In this document: positions 45,430 through 56,721 of the stretch, one piece after another
Layout: each line of letters starts with the position of its first letter
Position numbering within the stretch: the stretch's first letter is position 1
Origin: Siderastrea radians
Lineage: Eukaryota > Cnidaria > Anthozoa > Scleractinia > Rhizangiidae
Direction of reading: 5' to 3'
DNA length: 64,000 bases
NCBI GenBank assembly: GCA_964017195.1
Contig: OZ024889.1
Coordinates: forward strand, 66,448,858-66,512,857
The notes under the pieces: generated by a model
What the model was told of the DNA's origin: nothing
The model's input: the letters and a program-made list of their open reading frames with translations, nothing else
Databases searched by the model: none
Position numbers and translations under genes: made by a program

Positions 45430-46749
45430 TTAAATCTCCTTGCAAAAAGAATTTACCAAAGTAAGGTCATTGTTGTTCCGCTTAAGAAACTGTTTTCGAA
45501 TCCAGGCTTGAAAAGATCTTCCCCCGAGTGCAAAAAGACGTCTCCCGGATGCGAGAATGTCCATCTCGACGATTGCAACAGCGCCATGGTCTGAAAGGGA
45601 GTAATATTTTGGCTGAAACTGAGTGATTGAATTAAGATTCTTCTCTAGAAGCTCCATGAGTGATCTAGCATTTTTCCTTAAACTTGTAGCCGAGTGGGAC
45701 GAGGATCCAAACTGTGAAAAATCCGTGGCAAGGAAAACTTTTAGTTCTGAGGCTGTAGAATTTGTCATCATTTTAACTGCGGCACTCAACTCCAGCATGC
45801 ACTTAACAACTAAATCAATATTTCCTCCGTGAGATAATATTACGCCTTCTGCGCGAATGTGAACGGAGACGAAGTCCGGCCGTAGATTACGAGCAATGAA
45901 ATCTTGAGCGATGTGTTTGAGTTTCATGTTGAAGAAGGCGTCAACATTACCAAAAGACAGTGGACGATTCACGATGGATGTGAAATTAAACTGTGCTCTC
46001 GGGCTTCTGATGGGGTAGCGGTTCCCTCTCCATTGCATTATACCAACGCAGGGATGTTTCTTGACAATTTCATTTTCGAATGTTTCGACGGAATGAAGCG
46101 CTGCGGCATATACACAGGTTACTGAATTGATCTGAAGATTTTGATACATGCGAGGAGCTGTGCAAGGGAAAACTCCCGTGGCGTTATTGAATGTTCCTGG
46201 CTTTCTACGGGTAAAATGAAAGTGAACCAGTACGTCCAGCTGGTCTTTGCAGACGTCGCGAAACTTGTTCCAATCAACAAGCGTGCCGTGTCCGCTAACC
46301 TGAAGCTCACGATTGAGCTCGGTCACATTGAAGTACAGTGAGAGAGTCTGTGCATTTTTCATCGCGCCATAAAACATTGAATGCTTTACAAATGGAACCA
46401 CAACCTGTCGTCCCCCGTGAGCTGCGAGCGCTGTGAGATGAATGAGGCTAGTAGTGGCCTGAGTAAGTTGTTCCCAGTAACTAAAAGCCATGATAAATTT
46501 TTCCTCACCATGCCGTTTATCTTGTACGTCGACACTGCTAAGCAGAACGTTGGTGACATTATCAGGTTCTTTCTCTGGAGACTGATCAAAGTGAAGCGTG
46601 ATGTTCCTCTGTTCGACATGATGACCTGCTTCTTTATCGTTGATGTCGAATCTTCTTTGATATAGATACCAAACAACAAACACCATTGTTATTCCAAGGA
46701 AAGACAGTTTGCGTGCCGACAGTTTGCGTGCAGGTGTAATAAACCTCAT
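45430..46749 (-). CDS. Fucosyltransferase-like type II Golgi membrane protein (intact)
   Basis: Single-exon frame of 439 aa. A short basic N-terminus precedes one hydrophobic segment (about 14-31), a typical type II signal anchor, then a stem with N-glycosylation sites (NIT, NVT) and a luminal domain. The domain contains MAFSYWEQLTQA, then VSVHIRAEGV with the HxR-type basic motif of O-fucosyltransferase-like (GT-B) enzymes. It ends with FLATDF and a DILASGRRLFALGGRSF segment like the nucleotide-sugar-binding end of that fold. I infer transfer of fucose or a related sugar to glycoprotein in the Golgi; acceptor unknown. The N-terminal half of a classical GT65/68 domain is not obvious, so the family could be a divergent relative. 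A sister pseudogene lies 3.5 kb away, and an alternative 3' exon is possible at 44921-45121. Confidence 0.72.
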   Translation of the reverse strand: MRFITPARKLSARKLSFLGITMVFVVWYLYQRRFDINDKEAGHHVEQRNITLHFDQSPEKEPDNVTNVLLSSVDVQDKRHGEEKFIMAFSYWEQLTQATTSLIHLTALAAHGGRQVVVPFVKHSMFYGAMKNAQTLSLYFNVTELNRELQVSGHGTLVDWNKFRDVCKDQLDVLVHFHFTRRKPGTFNNATGVFPCTAPRMYQNLQINSVTCVYAAALHSVETFENEIVKKHPCVGIMQWRGNRYPIRSPRAQFNFTSIVNRPLSFGNVDAFFNMKLKHIAQDFIARNLRPDFVSVHIRAEGVILSHGGNIDLVVKCMLELSAAVKMMTNSTASELKVFLATDFSQFGSSSHSATSLRKNARSLMELLEKNLNSITQFQPKYYSLSDHGAVAIVEMDILASGRRLFALGGRSFQAWIRKQFLKRNNNDLTLVNSFCKEI

Positions 46750-46861
46750 CTTTAACTCAGTCTTTAACCGGCTGCTGGACCCTGTGAGTTACTAGACTGA
46801 AACGATATCCAACACCCGGCTGACACAACCCAAACGGAAGCTTCGCGTGACTGCAAAAAGA

Positions 46862-46893
<32 letters not shown>

Positions 46894-47306
46894 ACTTGGT
46901 TTTGATGTTCTCCGTGATTATTTATTGATGTCTCTCCTCTACTGATAAACACTACATTAGTTTTTCATAGAATGAAAATAAGCGATAAATATTGGAGAAC
47001 AAACGTTTCGATGTTCTCGTGACAATGTCAAGTTCATGTGAAAAATGTCTTATTTTATTATATTAAATATCGTTGCGAATTGATTAAAAATTTCACTGTC
47101 TTGTGAGAGAGACTATAGTGAACTGTTCCTATGGCGTTGTTCCTTTCTCTTTTGTAAGTACTTTTTAATTATAGTAAGTTTCTCTGGCAACCACCCTAAC
47201 AAGCAACCATCTTAGAGCCGTAATTAGGCCACACTGATCTTAATGAAAACTCGTCACCTAGATTCCGTTCAATTAAAAGGTCTAGTTTATTCAGGATCTC
47301 TTCTAA

Positions 47307-47980
47307 GGGTGCGTTTCTTTGGGAAAATCCAAATCCGGATTCTTGTATCCAAAAACGGATTTTGCGTTTCTTTACCTAAATCCGAAAATGGATTAATCAG
47401 GAATTAGTGATTTGAAGAATCCACACTCCGAGTGGATACATCAGATCACATCTAAATCCGGAATTTTAGGATTCATGATCCGTGCGTTTCTTTGGGGGAC
47501 GGATCCGAAAATAGTACATCTGTCAAGCGGTCTTCCATGCAAATTTACTGGTCTCGCCATGTTTTCAGTTTCGATCTGGCGTGACAAAACATTTGATCGT
47601 GGAAAAGAAAATTCAGGTGATTATTCCGTTCCGTATATTTGAAAAGTTTCCTCCAAAAGTACTGACAGAAGCATTGACACGTCAGGATAACTTCATTTGT
47701 GTACCATTAATTCAGGGACCAGATTTTGCTAATTGCGAACGCAAATAGCGAGTTCACTTGAACTACTGCAGATACTGTCCTTGCTTATAAATTATTTGTA
47801 TTCCATTCTTAAGTTGAATTCTAGGGCAGAACGAGAGAAGTATCGTTCTGACATATATATTGCGTGCCTCCAGCCTGATTTGTCATGACAAAATAATCCT
47901 TTTTCGTATTTTGCGTTTCTTTGGTGTCGAAGAATCCATATGATCTGGGTTCGGATTCTCCCAAAGAAATAAACGCACCC
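47307..47980. mobile_element. 674-bp PIF/Harbinger-like MITE with TAA duplication
   Basis: Ends GGGTGCGTTTCTTTGGGA and its near-complement TCCCAAAGAAATAAACGCACCC. TAA flanks it at 47304-47306 and 47981-47983. The TWA-type 3-bp duplication is typical of PIF/Harbinger. The GCGTTTCTTT word recurs four times inside. Equivalent repeat units elsewhere in the window (near 40276 and 44706) have the empty site. Confidence 0.85.
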
Positions 47981-48289
47981 TAAATCTCTCATGTGCAACC
48001 ATTCCCTTAGCTTAATCTCGAAAGTACAGAAGTCGCGTCGCTTGCCAGAGTTCCTAAACTGATTAAATTCGATTTTTTTAAAGTTTTAATTTGAGGTTCT
48101 CTTGTATTGCAGCGAAGGTGTTTGAAAACGAAAAACATTCGGATTATGAAATGTTTGGCCTGAGGCCAAAAACAGAAGAATCAAAGTTGTTTTATATGCG
48201 GAAAAACATTACGTCAAACGCGACATCCATACACGGGAAGATAAAATAAGACGAAAATAATACTTCGTTCGAGCTTCCTGTCCCAGACG

Positions 48290-49440
48290 TGTTTGTCTAT
48301 AAAACGGACGAACATCAATTTGAACTTGTAACACAGAATTTGGCGGGTTTGCCTTATACTTGGAGATCTTTCTTCGAGACATCGAGACAGTGCAAGAGCG
48401 ACAAGGTATAGCAGTTTAAAAATCATTTCATCTTTGTTAAATTGGTTTAGCTCTTTGAGGCAAAAGTAAATAATTGAACAGTTTGTATAAAAAGTCCGTT
48501 TGCACAAAAATTAAGAAGTAGAGAACACCAGAGGCACAAAGCGTGATGGCTTTCATTCGAATGATCACACCTTAGGATTTTGAAATAAGACTCAACAGCT
48601 AGTAGCCTGCCAACAGGCTAACGGTGAGAAAAATAACGAGAAAAAATCGCTGACAGTGCTCGGCACCTGTTTACAGGCTAAAAAAGTTATAGCTCAAAAG
48701 TTACAAGCACAAGTTACAAACAAATTGAACAGTATGATACTGACAACACCACAAGAAAGCAGCCCGTAGCTTTCATATGAATGATTTCACAATCAGTCTA
48801 ATTTACAGACGCTGTGGCATAGTCCATAGGAAAGTAAGCGCTCAGTAGCGCTCATTTCAAAGTCCACGCTTAAGGATTTTACCGGGTGTCATTGATTCGC
48901 GTTGCCATTTCTTATTTTTTTGGTTGATTTTTTCGCATTATTCAGCGATCTCTTCGATGGCCGCATTATTTTAAATGTTACTCAGATTTCACGGCAGAAT
49001 GCAAAGCACTCAAGCCAGTACTTGGTTACTGTTCAAGTCAGCTACTTTTACGCATGTGCACGTTTTTTTTATTTGTAGGGTATTTTTACAAAGGTATCTC
49101 CGTTGATATTTTCCTGAGGTATGGGATATAAGATGCAGCTAAGCTAAAAAGCGTACAATCGTACACTGACTGCATGCCTTCAAATTAAAAAATAAAAATT
49201 GCGCCGCAGGCCGAGTGGCAGTCGATCTTGCAAACCCACGCAAAACTTTAATTTTTTAGTTAGCTTCAGTTCGCACCTTGGAATCACGTTACTGTTTTGT
49301 TTACGATCTTCGCCCTGGTCTTACAAGAGACTTTTGCGTTAAAATGTTTTTGAGTGTTTGCGATTTTTCGCAGTCAATGCGTATAAGGCGTAAGCTAATA
49401 CACAGAAATCAATGAAATTGAAGCTTATGAGAGCGCGGCT
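48290..49440. other. Intergenic, no gene seen
   Basis: Short palindromes such as TAGCCTGCCAACAGGCTA near 48602 but no supported gene or delimited element. Confidence 0.4.
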
Positions 49441-49889
49441 GATATTTCGACTACTTGAAACATGTACCAGATGGAGCCCCCAGTGAAAGCCAAGAAGCTC
49501 GATGTCAGCAATACAAAAGAAACGTGTAAGTCGAGTTCAAGTACAATACTTGTCATTTTATAGATTGGGCGGAAACAAGTCTCTCGTTCAGTTCCCTTTC
49601 TTAGCCATTCTTAGTTTTTTTCCCTTAAAAGCATTTCTCTTTAGTCTGGTCAATGGGTGTGGCCAAAGGATGAACATATTCATTGGTCTGTTTAAAAGAA
49701 ATGCCTTAATTTTGATAAAACCAAACATGAAGAGAATGATTCTAAGTTAAGTAATGGCTTCTTTTCCGATTAGTTTTTTGCTAATACACTGTAAGGTTGC
49801 ATTTTTAAAAGACAAAAATAGTGCAGAACGAATTGGCTTGACATCGCCATCGTCGTTGTTGGTTTCATCGATTTAATTACAAATATTGA

Positions 49890-50280
49890 CAGAGAATTTG
49901 TGCATCATTAGTGGTTTTATTTAACAATTCTTCACCGAAGGCGAAGTAAACCAGTATTTACTGAACCTGAGGCGAATAATTAGTATAATTTCGAGATGTG
50001 GACATCAAAAAGTAAAAAAAAAACCGAGCTAACTTGACAAAAAACAAACGAAAAAAAGTTAGTTAGCTTAGCAGTCGCGCCTTGAAATTTTATATTCACG
50101 GAGTAGCGCGGTGAATGTAGCATTAAAATTATACTAGTCATTGGTATGCATACTAATGAGGCTTTCAAACAAAGGAAACAAAGCCTCATAAGTATGCTCA
50201 ATGAGATACTAATACTGTCAATGTTACATACTAATGACTATATAAAACCACTAATGATGCAGAAATTCACAGTGAATACT
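49890..50280. mobile_element. Possible ~0.39-kb MITE
   Basis: TGCATCATTAGTGGTTTTAT near 49900 is inverted at about 50240 (ATAAAACCACTAATGATGCA), and several ACTAATGA words lie between. No clean target duplication found. Located upstream of the candidate secreted-protein gene. Confidence 0.5.
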
Positions 50281-50678
50281 AATTTTACTACACAATTTCC
50301 TTGTGCTTCAAAGTCCTCGACCTTTTAACCGATACAACAACCACATTAATATTACTCCCTTGGCATCCCATATTACTGGAATGATTCTGTTATTGTGATA
50401 AATGCTGCATTATCACTACAAAAGAATAAATAAATTTCAGTGAGTACTATGGGATGCCCGGGGGCAAAATCAATATGACTGCTGTATCAATTAAAAGGTC
50501 TATTTATCTTTCGCACATGGGCTAGGAGCCCATGTGCGAGCTTAAAAAAGCAACCCTTTTGGCCGTATAGCCCACTATAGAGAGTACCCCCCCCCCTCGG
50601 GACTCTTTCAAAAGTATTTTTGTTTTTTCTTTCCAGATAATTGGAAGATTATTTCACGAGTCCCTGCTGCCATTTATC

Positions 50679-53588
50679 ATGAGGATTGCCTGTATTGTCA
50701 TCTTTGCTCTTCTGATTGTCTCTGTGAACTCGATTGAGTTCGACGTTAAACTACGTGGGGCATTAAAGAGTGAGTGAACTGAAGTGCACACAAGCTCTTT
50801 TTTTGCAAGTTACCTCTTAACACAGAGAGACAGTGAACGTTGCGATGATTAGTTCATTTTCAGTAGTGAGAAAGAGGACGGGAAGCGTATGTGCATATTG
50901 CATATGTTTAGTACTTTGTGGTGACTGTTCGGGGGCTTTGGGCTTGGGAGGGAGATCTCAAACGTTTCAAGACGGCTGAATTGAATCTTTGTTTGTTTAT
51001 CTGTTTGTGTCCTTTTTTTGGATGTCCAAAATAACTGTCACACTGCTGTTTTATCGTACAACTCGGTCCACTTTTGGAACGGAAACACTACACCCATTAC
51101 TAACACCGACTTCTTTTGTGCACACTAAGAAAAGTTGCAGCTAAAGGCAAGGGATACCATTCCCAAGGAACTTGAAGGGATGCATAAAAGTGAGTGAATA
51201 AGGTTTAATGTACATAAAAAGTTCCTCTACGTAAATATTTCCATCTAAGAAACAACCCCACAAAAACGATAAACGCAGCTCGGTTGCAGCTTTTGGATAT
51301 AAACAAGAGAGTAGCTCCATTTGGTGTGGTAATATGCTTGGATATTTGTCTGCTGTCATTATTAGTTTTGAAAGCGATGCTGGGGAAAACTGCGAGCTTT
51401 GAAGAAATGATAATGTCTAAGGGTACTCAGTGAAATATTCTGACGTATTTTTGTAGCCAAATGGAGGTCACCGCCAGTTTGTGATCTTTGAAATGTTTTC
51501 TTGTAAGGCTGCGCTGTTTGGAATCCGCCAAACTGGCAAATTTCAGCCTTTTTGTTGGCTACTTTAACCTTCCAATTAGTTTTGTTCTTTCAACTGAAGG
51601 ATTTACTTTGAGCAGAAACTGAACGTGAGAACGTAAAAGTGAATTTTAGACTTGTAGGGGGATGGGTATCTTTTTAGTTGGTGGTTTTTGACGAACCAAT
51701 AGCTTTTGAGAGGAAATACTGGATGGATTATAAACAATTATTGGATGAGGTTTTTGTGTTATTCGGTACAATCAAGGTCGAGGTAAGCGTTATCAGCCGA
51801 AGCCGACAGGCTGAGGCTGATAACACTTACCGAGACCTCGATAGTTTTGGATATCACAAAAACCGAATCTAAGAATTGTTTATTATACATAGTTTTACAG
51901 AAATAACGCACGACGACAAACGACAAACGCATAACGACAAATGCACCGCTTGTAAGAAAAGCCATCTTTTTTCGTGCTTCCACATGGAAAGATTTCAAAA
52001 CTTCTGCTAACTTTTTCTTGTCTTCCGGTTCCTGATTTTTTCCCATGGGTACTCGTGAAAGAGTTTCATTGCTACTTTGGTGGATCTTTTGCATTTTCAG
52101 CGTCTTTATCTATCAGAATCTTTTGATTTCTGTCTCAGTTGAAGTGCAAATTTACTTGCCTTGCTTCCTTGGCTGTGTGTAAATCATGCATTGCGCGCGC
52201 AACCTACAGATTGTTCACATTTCTGTTAGCAGATTAGGGTGCGCTGATTTCCAGAATTTAGCTGTAGGCTCTGAGCCAATGAGAGGGCAGAGAGTGACCA
52301 CAATGTATAATAATATACAAGAGCCGATAGCCAAAAGTGCGCGGTGATCACTCATATTTGGAAACTATCTATAAAATAACTGATGTTTTCTGCTCATTTT
52401 TACAGCCATTGAACATGTTTGACGCAGATCAGCCTAACAGAGAGCAATGCTGCCCCCCCCGGCCGTGATGAGGTAGATTAATCACAACAAAGTCCTGCTC
52501 TTCATATGTAAGGGACCCCATCTTACGCATCCAATCATAAATTTAACATTACCAAACCAATCTTTTGCCAATTACTGATGTGTAACAAACTGGTTTACGA
52601 AAAAATGTCAGCTAAAATAAAATAAGCCGTGAAAAATTGTTTAAGACATTAAACTGATCATGAAAACGAAACTTCAAAGTCTGAGCTTAGTATTAACTAT
52701 AGGTTTATCATTCTTCAAAATTTTCTCGCTCCTTTCGGTCGACCATGGTGATTTGAAAGGCACACAGTTCTAATTTTGAGGAAATTGGAAAAAACTGAAA
52801 AAGAAACAGTCTAACCTCAGTGAATAAAAAATCACTCACCATGCAAACTCATTTCCAATGAAGAATACTACTGCATCCAATCAATCCAAAATGGGGTATA
52901 ATTTAAATAACTGCTTTTTAGGAGTTGCTTGCGTCATGTCCAAGAAGCTCTGCATGGACTTGAGCATGAACCCACTGAGCCACTTAGAAGCAAATTTGAA
53001 CTATTTGAAGACAATAGGTTAATTGAATTCCCAGGTCATCTCTCACGCTTCGAAGATTGAAAAGGTCGGGGTATTAGGATAACGATTTTATGATCTAATC
53101 ATTTCAAATTGTGTACTTCATTACCTGGCATCAAAGAGCAAGATAAAACTGTAACTTTCCAAGCCTTATCTGTGTTTTCATTCCAAATGGGATCGATCGT
53201 CATTTAAATTTCCCTTTCGGGTTTCTCTCCATTATCCATATCACTAGTGGCAAAAAATTGTATATTTTCAAACTGAGCCTCAAAGAAATATCTTAGTTTT
53301 TTGTTTTCTATCTGTATTTTTGCAATCTCTTAATTATATGTTTCTCAGTAATTTATGTATATTCAGAGCTCCATTTAAATCAGCTTTGCTAAAACGGGGC
53401 TTTTATGGACGACATCGAGAAATGGCCTTCCTGGCGATCAATCCCTTAATTCTCCTGACCTGCTTTTTTTAACTTAGATTTTCATTTTAAGGAGAAATGA
53501 AATGTGGATCCCTGTAATGGCAGGAAGTGATTTTTTTTAAATATTAATAATTGTATTTATCTCTTTTTTTATTTCAGATGGATATTAA
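50679..53588 (+). CDS. Candidate small secreted protein, 85 aa, four coding exons
   Basis: Assembled from splice signals: 50679-50769, 51130-51189, 52922-53017 and 53578-53588. Junctions are A|GTGAGT, A|GTGAGT and G|GTTAAT with AG acceptors. The first three exons all end in phase 1 and the internal exons are multiples of three. A clear signal peptide (MRIACIVIFALLIVSVNS) is followed by a Lys-rich, non-repetitive mature part of about 67 aa with two cysteines (CVMSKKLC). An AATAAA at 53679 lies 90 bp after the stop. A likely upstream non-coding exon ends at 49525 (GTAAGT donor) and joins an acceptor at 50637-50639. No family recognised. The last exon codes only three residues, so its choice is the weakest point, and exon 2 has an alternative acceptor at 51139-51140. 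Confidence 0.42.
51755..51880. repeat. Hairpin-forming inverted repeat
   Basis: GGTCGAGGTAAGCGTTATCAGCC is mirrored by GGCTGATAACACTTACCGAGACC with a ~20-bp loop, and TTTTTGTG/CACAAAAA pairs extend the stem. Probably a small foldback element in intron 2 of the candidate secreted-protein gene. Confidence 0.6.
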
Positions 53589-53689
53589 GATGCTCCTGAG
53601 CAGACATATCAACAAGAATGTGTTTCGTTATTGTAGTGTGAACCCTACTTTATCTACTGTTCCTGGGAAAGGTTTAAAATAAAATAATG

Positions 53690-54884
53690 GTGTGAGTAAG
53701 TACGTTTCCAGATTCACTTCCAAATGCTTCCAAAGCATTTCAATGGGACTGAGCCCCATGTTATTTTGTGTTCCCATGGTGAAAGTTCGCCGAGAAATTA
53801 AAAACAGCTGATAACACAGGAAATAAAGTCAATGAACTATCCTCTCACTTTTGAAGGTGATTTTAAGGGTAATGAGCCCTCCGTAGTTAGGGTTGGGGAA
53901 AAGGGATATAGAAGGGAGGAGGGAACACGGGCGATAAAAAAGGCGGGAAGCGGAATGAAGAGAGGGTGGGGAGCGGGGAGCGGGGTTCTCAAAGTAGCAT
54001 AATGGGGGAAAAATAGGAAAAAAATAAAACTCGTACTCGACAAACTGCAAAAAGCGTAAGGTGGCAGGAGACAACAAATAATGGGGTGGGAACCAGGATT
54101 AAAGGGTACGGGAGGCAGGAAGTTTGGTCCTCCTTAAAGCTTGTCCCCCATCAATAGGAATCTTACGCAGCCACGAGGACATCGTCAAAGAAAACTCACG
54201 TGTCGCCGTCTGTGTGTTCACGTTTATAATAAAACCCCAGCCTTGTCATTTTTCATATATGTTGCTATTTTGCAGACGATGGCAAAGAAATGCGCTAAAT
54301 ATTTATAGGCAGCGTGTAGGTGCTCAGCAGCCGGGCACAGGTCTTTCAAGACTAACTTTTTAAAGTAAGCCTTTTTTCCAAACGTTCTCGTAGTATTATA
54401 TATTTGTTACGAATTACCAAGCGATTCTGAGAAGAACTCTGTATTGGTTTTGTAGTAGACGCTCTCTCCTCCACAGAGGCTCCTGTTCGTAAACACCAGA
54501 GAAAGAAAAAAGAGGAAAGCGGGAACTATCTCCTTGAAACTTCTCCTTCACCTCTTTTGAGGTGTTTTCACTTTCAATTCATTTCCATCCTCGCCATCGG
54601 TAGCGACAGATGACAGGAAACAGTTTTAGTGCCGTAAGATAGTCTTTAATAACAACGCTAGCTAGACCATTATTTTTGGAATTCAATTCATGCAAAGACA
54701 CTTTTCAGCTTTTTAAAAAAGATACTAAAATGGTGTGACAGCCCCTTTACGTGCTTTTGAGCATATTGACCGTGTATTTTTTGGCGGCAGGTAAATATTG
54801 CCGCCATTTACTGCTTCTTCTTCGTTGAATATTTTATATTGTGTTTTACTCTAAACTTGATCAAGGAGTGAAAGCTTTTTTTGA
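53690..54884. other. Intergenic, no gene seen
   Basis: Purine-rich stretch around 53890-54010 creates reverse-strand Pro/Ser/Phe-rich frames that I regard as artefacts. Confidence 0.45.
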
Positions 54885-55155
54885 CTCATAACCTCATGCA
54901 GTTTGGTATGATCTGGGCACCCAGCGCAAGTCAACGGAAGTGTTGTTTTCCTTACTAGTGTTGCTACCGCTGCTGCAAAGTTTTTAAAGCTTTTTTCTTT
55001 TGTTTGGTGCAACTTGTGTCTTCTGTGCAACTTAACTTGCGTTGAGTTTTTCTTTTTTGTGCGCCATTTGACCGCTTGCCTGGAGTTTAAAAAAATAAAC
55101 TTTCGAGCTGGGAACCGTCAATTGGAAACTCATGACAACATAAGAAACCTTTCCG
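54885..55155. repeat. Dispersed repeat, second copy
   Basis: Collinear with 38421-38700 (GCAGTTTGGTATGATCTGGG to AACTCATGACAACATAAG), with an internal insertion of about 25 bp near 55080. Confidence 0.65.
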
Positions 55156-55160
55156 TTTCG

Positions 55161-56210
55161 ATTAGAATTTTCACATATGTATAAAATTGAAAGCTTGAAC
55201 CCACATTAGCGCTTTCATCCCTAGCCAAAATTACTGGAGTAAAGTTGTCACGAAATCAGCTAAAAATGGTGTGGTAGGACGAAAAGCAATTTTTGATCAC
55301 TGCCAGTGGCGTAGGTTTTTCTTGTCGGTCTATTCACCTTTAATCATTTTCATTGCACCGCGAGTCAAAATAATTTTTCATTCTGCCCGTTGCTGTGTGA
55401 ACCGCAACCACCTCAAAAGGCGTGTTGGCTTTGTAACCGTGCACACTTATGTCCTACAACCCCTGAACGGCTGAAGAACGTCAGCCAAACGTTCCAGAGA
55501 TATCGCCGGCGAATCATTGATTGCTGAAGAGGTAAGTCTAATGTCAGCAAATGCTATTTAAAAAATTCACACGACCCACTTAAGCAGTGGCTTAAGAGGT
55601 GAGAATAACTGACCAACGATGATCAGAAAGGAAATTGGATAAACTTAGATAAGAGAAAGCTTTGCCTTCACAGAATCTCAGTTTTGAAGACTTAATGTTC
55701 TTGGGTACCACGAAGTTCCCCTTCAGAATCTTTTCTACAATTTAATCAGCGTTCCAGAAATTGTTTTAATAAATTTAATTTAAGCAAATACACAATGATA
55801 ATGCTTTTTTAGAAATAAGCAAAAGTTAGCCTACTGTTAAAGCGCGTCAATGTATTTCAAGATCACGCAAATACAAGTCTGTTATTTCTATTATTTTATG
55901 TAGAGCTCTATGTTACACCACAAGCAGGATTTTACTTACTTGGTTCGCACCTCCTATTAAAGACTGCACTAAATGAATTTGCATGCAAAGTTTCTGTATG
56001 TTCTTAAATTTGAAAAGAGGATGTTATAAGAATTGATGACTCTAGTGAAACTGGTTTAGATCACCCTCCAACGCAGAGATCTTTTGCGCTCGTCAACGAG
56101 TAACCTCTGATTTACTGAAACGTTATGGTGACAGATTAAAAATCCTTTGATTGTTTAACGCTACGTGTTTAGTTCTAACCTGGCTTTCGTTTAATTATTT
56201 GCAGTTTCGA
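55161..56210. repeat. Tandem duplicate unit, copy 1 (uninterrupted)
   Basis: Starts ATTAGAATTTTCACATATG and aligns with three pieces of 56539-60702. It retains the empty sites of both insertions described below. A Cys-rich frame ending RRRIIDC and stop (about 55372-55527) is open in both copies but with several amino-acid changes; no gene call. Confidence 0.75.
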
Positions 56211-56721
56211 AAATACTTACCGGGCCCCGGAAGTTATCGGGAGTTTCGAGAAACATGCCCCAGGGCCCTTTTACGGTCGCATGATATTTTCGGCGTTGTT
56301 GACAGATGACTGTCAACAAGTAATTAAAGAAAATTAATGGCCCTAACCTTTTTTCGTCCATAACTTTGCGTAAAAACAATTCTTTTCTGAAACTTTTTGT
56401 AAAGGAGAGGTTTGAATTATATCTATCTGAAAATAACAGAAGTGTATTTTTTAAAAAAAGTGGTCACTTTTGGGGTGCCATGATACCTTTTAAGGTAAAA
56501 TTGTATCTGTTTTGAATTGCCTAAAGGTAAAACCCCTTATTAGAACTTTTACATATGTATAAAATCGAAAGCTTGAACCCACATTAGCGCATTCATCACT
56601 AGCCAAAAATTACTGCAGTAACGTTGTCACGAAATCAGCTAGAAATGGTGTGGTAGGACGAAAAGTAATTTTTGATCACCGCCAGTGACGTAGGTTTTTC
56701 TTGTTGGTCTATCCACCTTTA

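Larger units (their letters stand above)
44041..48289. repeat. Tandem duplication, right copy (intact fucosyltransferase-like gene + MITE)
   Basis: Direct repeat of 39627-44040. It lacks the ATA-flanked element but carries its own TAA-flanked element at 47307-47980, for which the left copies keep the empty site (CTTCTAAATCTC). Confidence 0.85.

Noticed and set aside
53829..54077. Pro/Ser/Phe-rich minus-strand frame
   Set aside because: Complement of a purine-rich low-complexity stretch.
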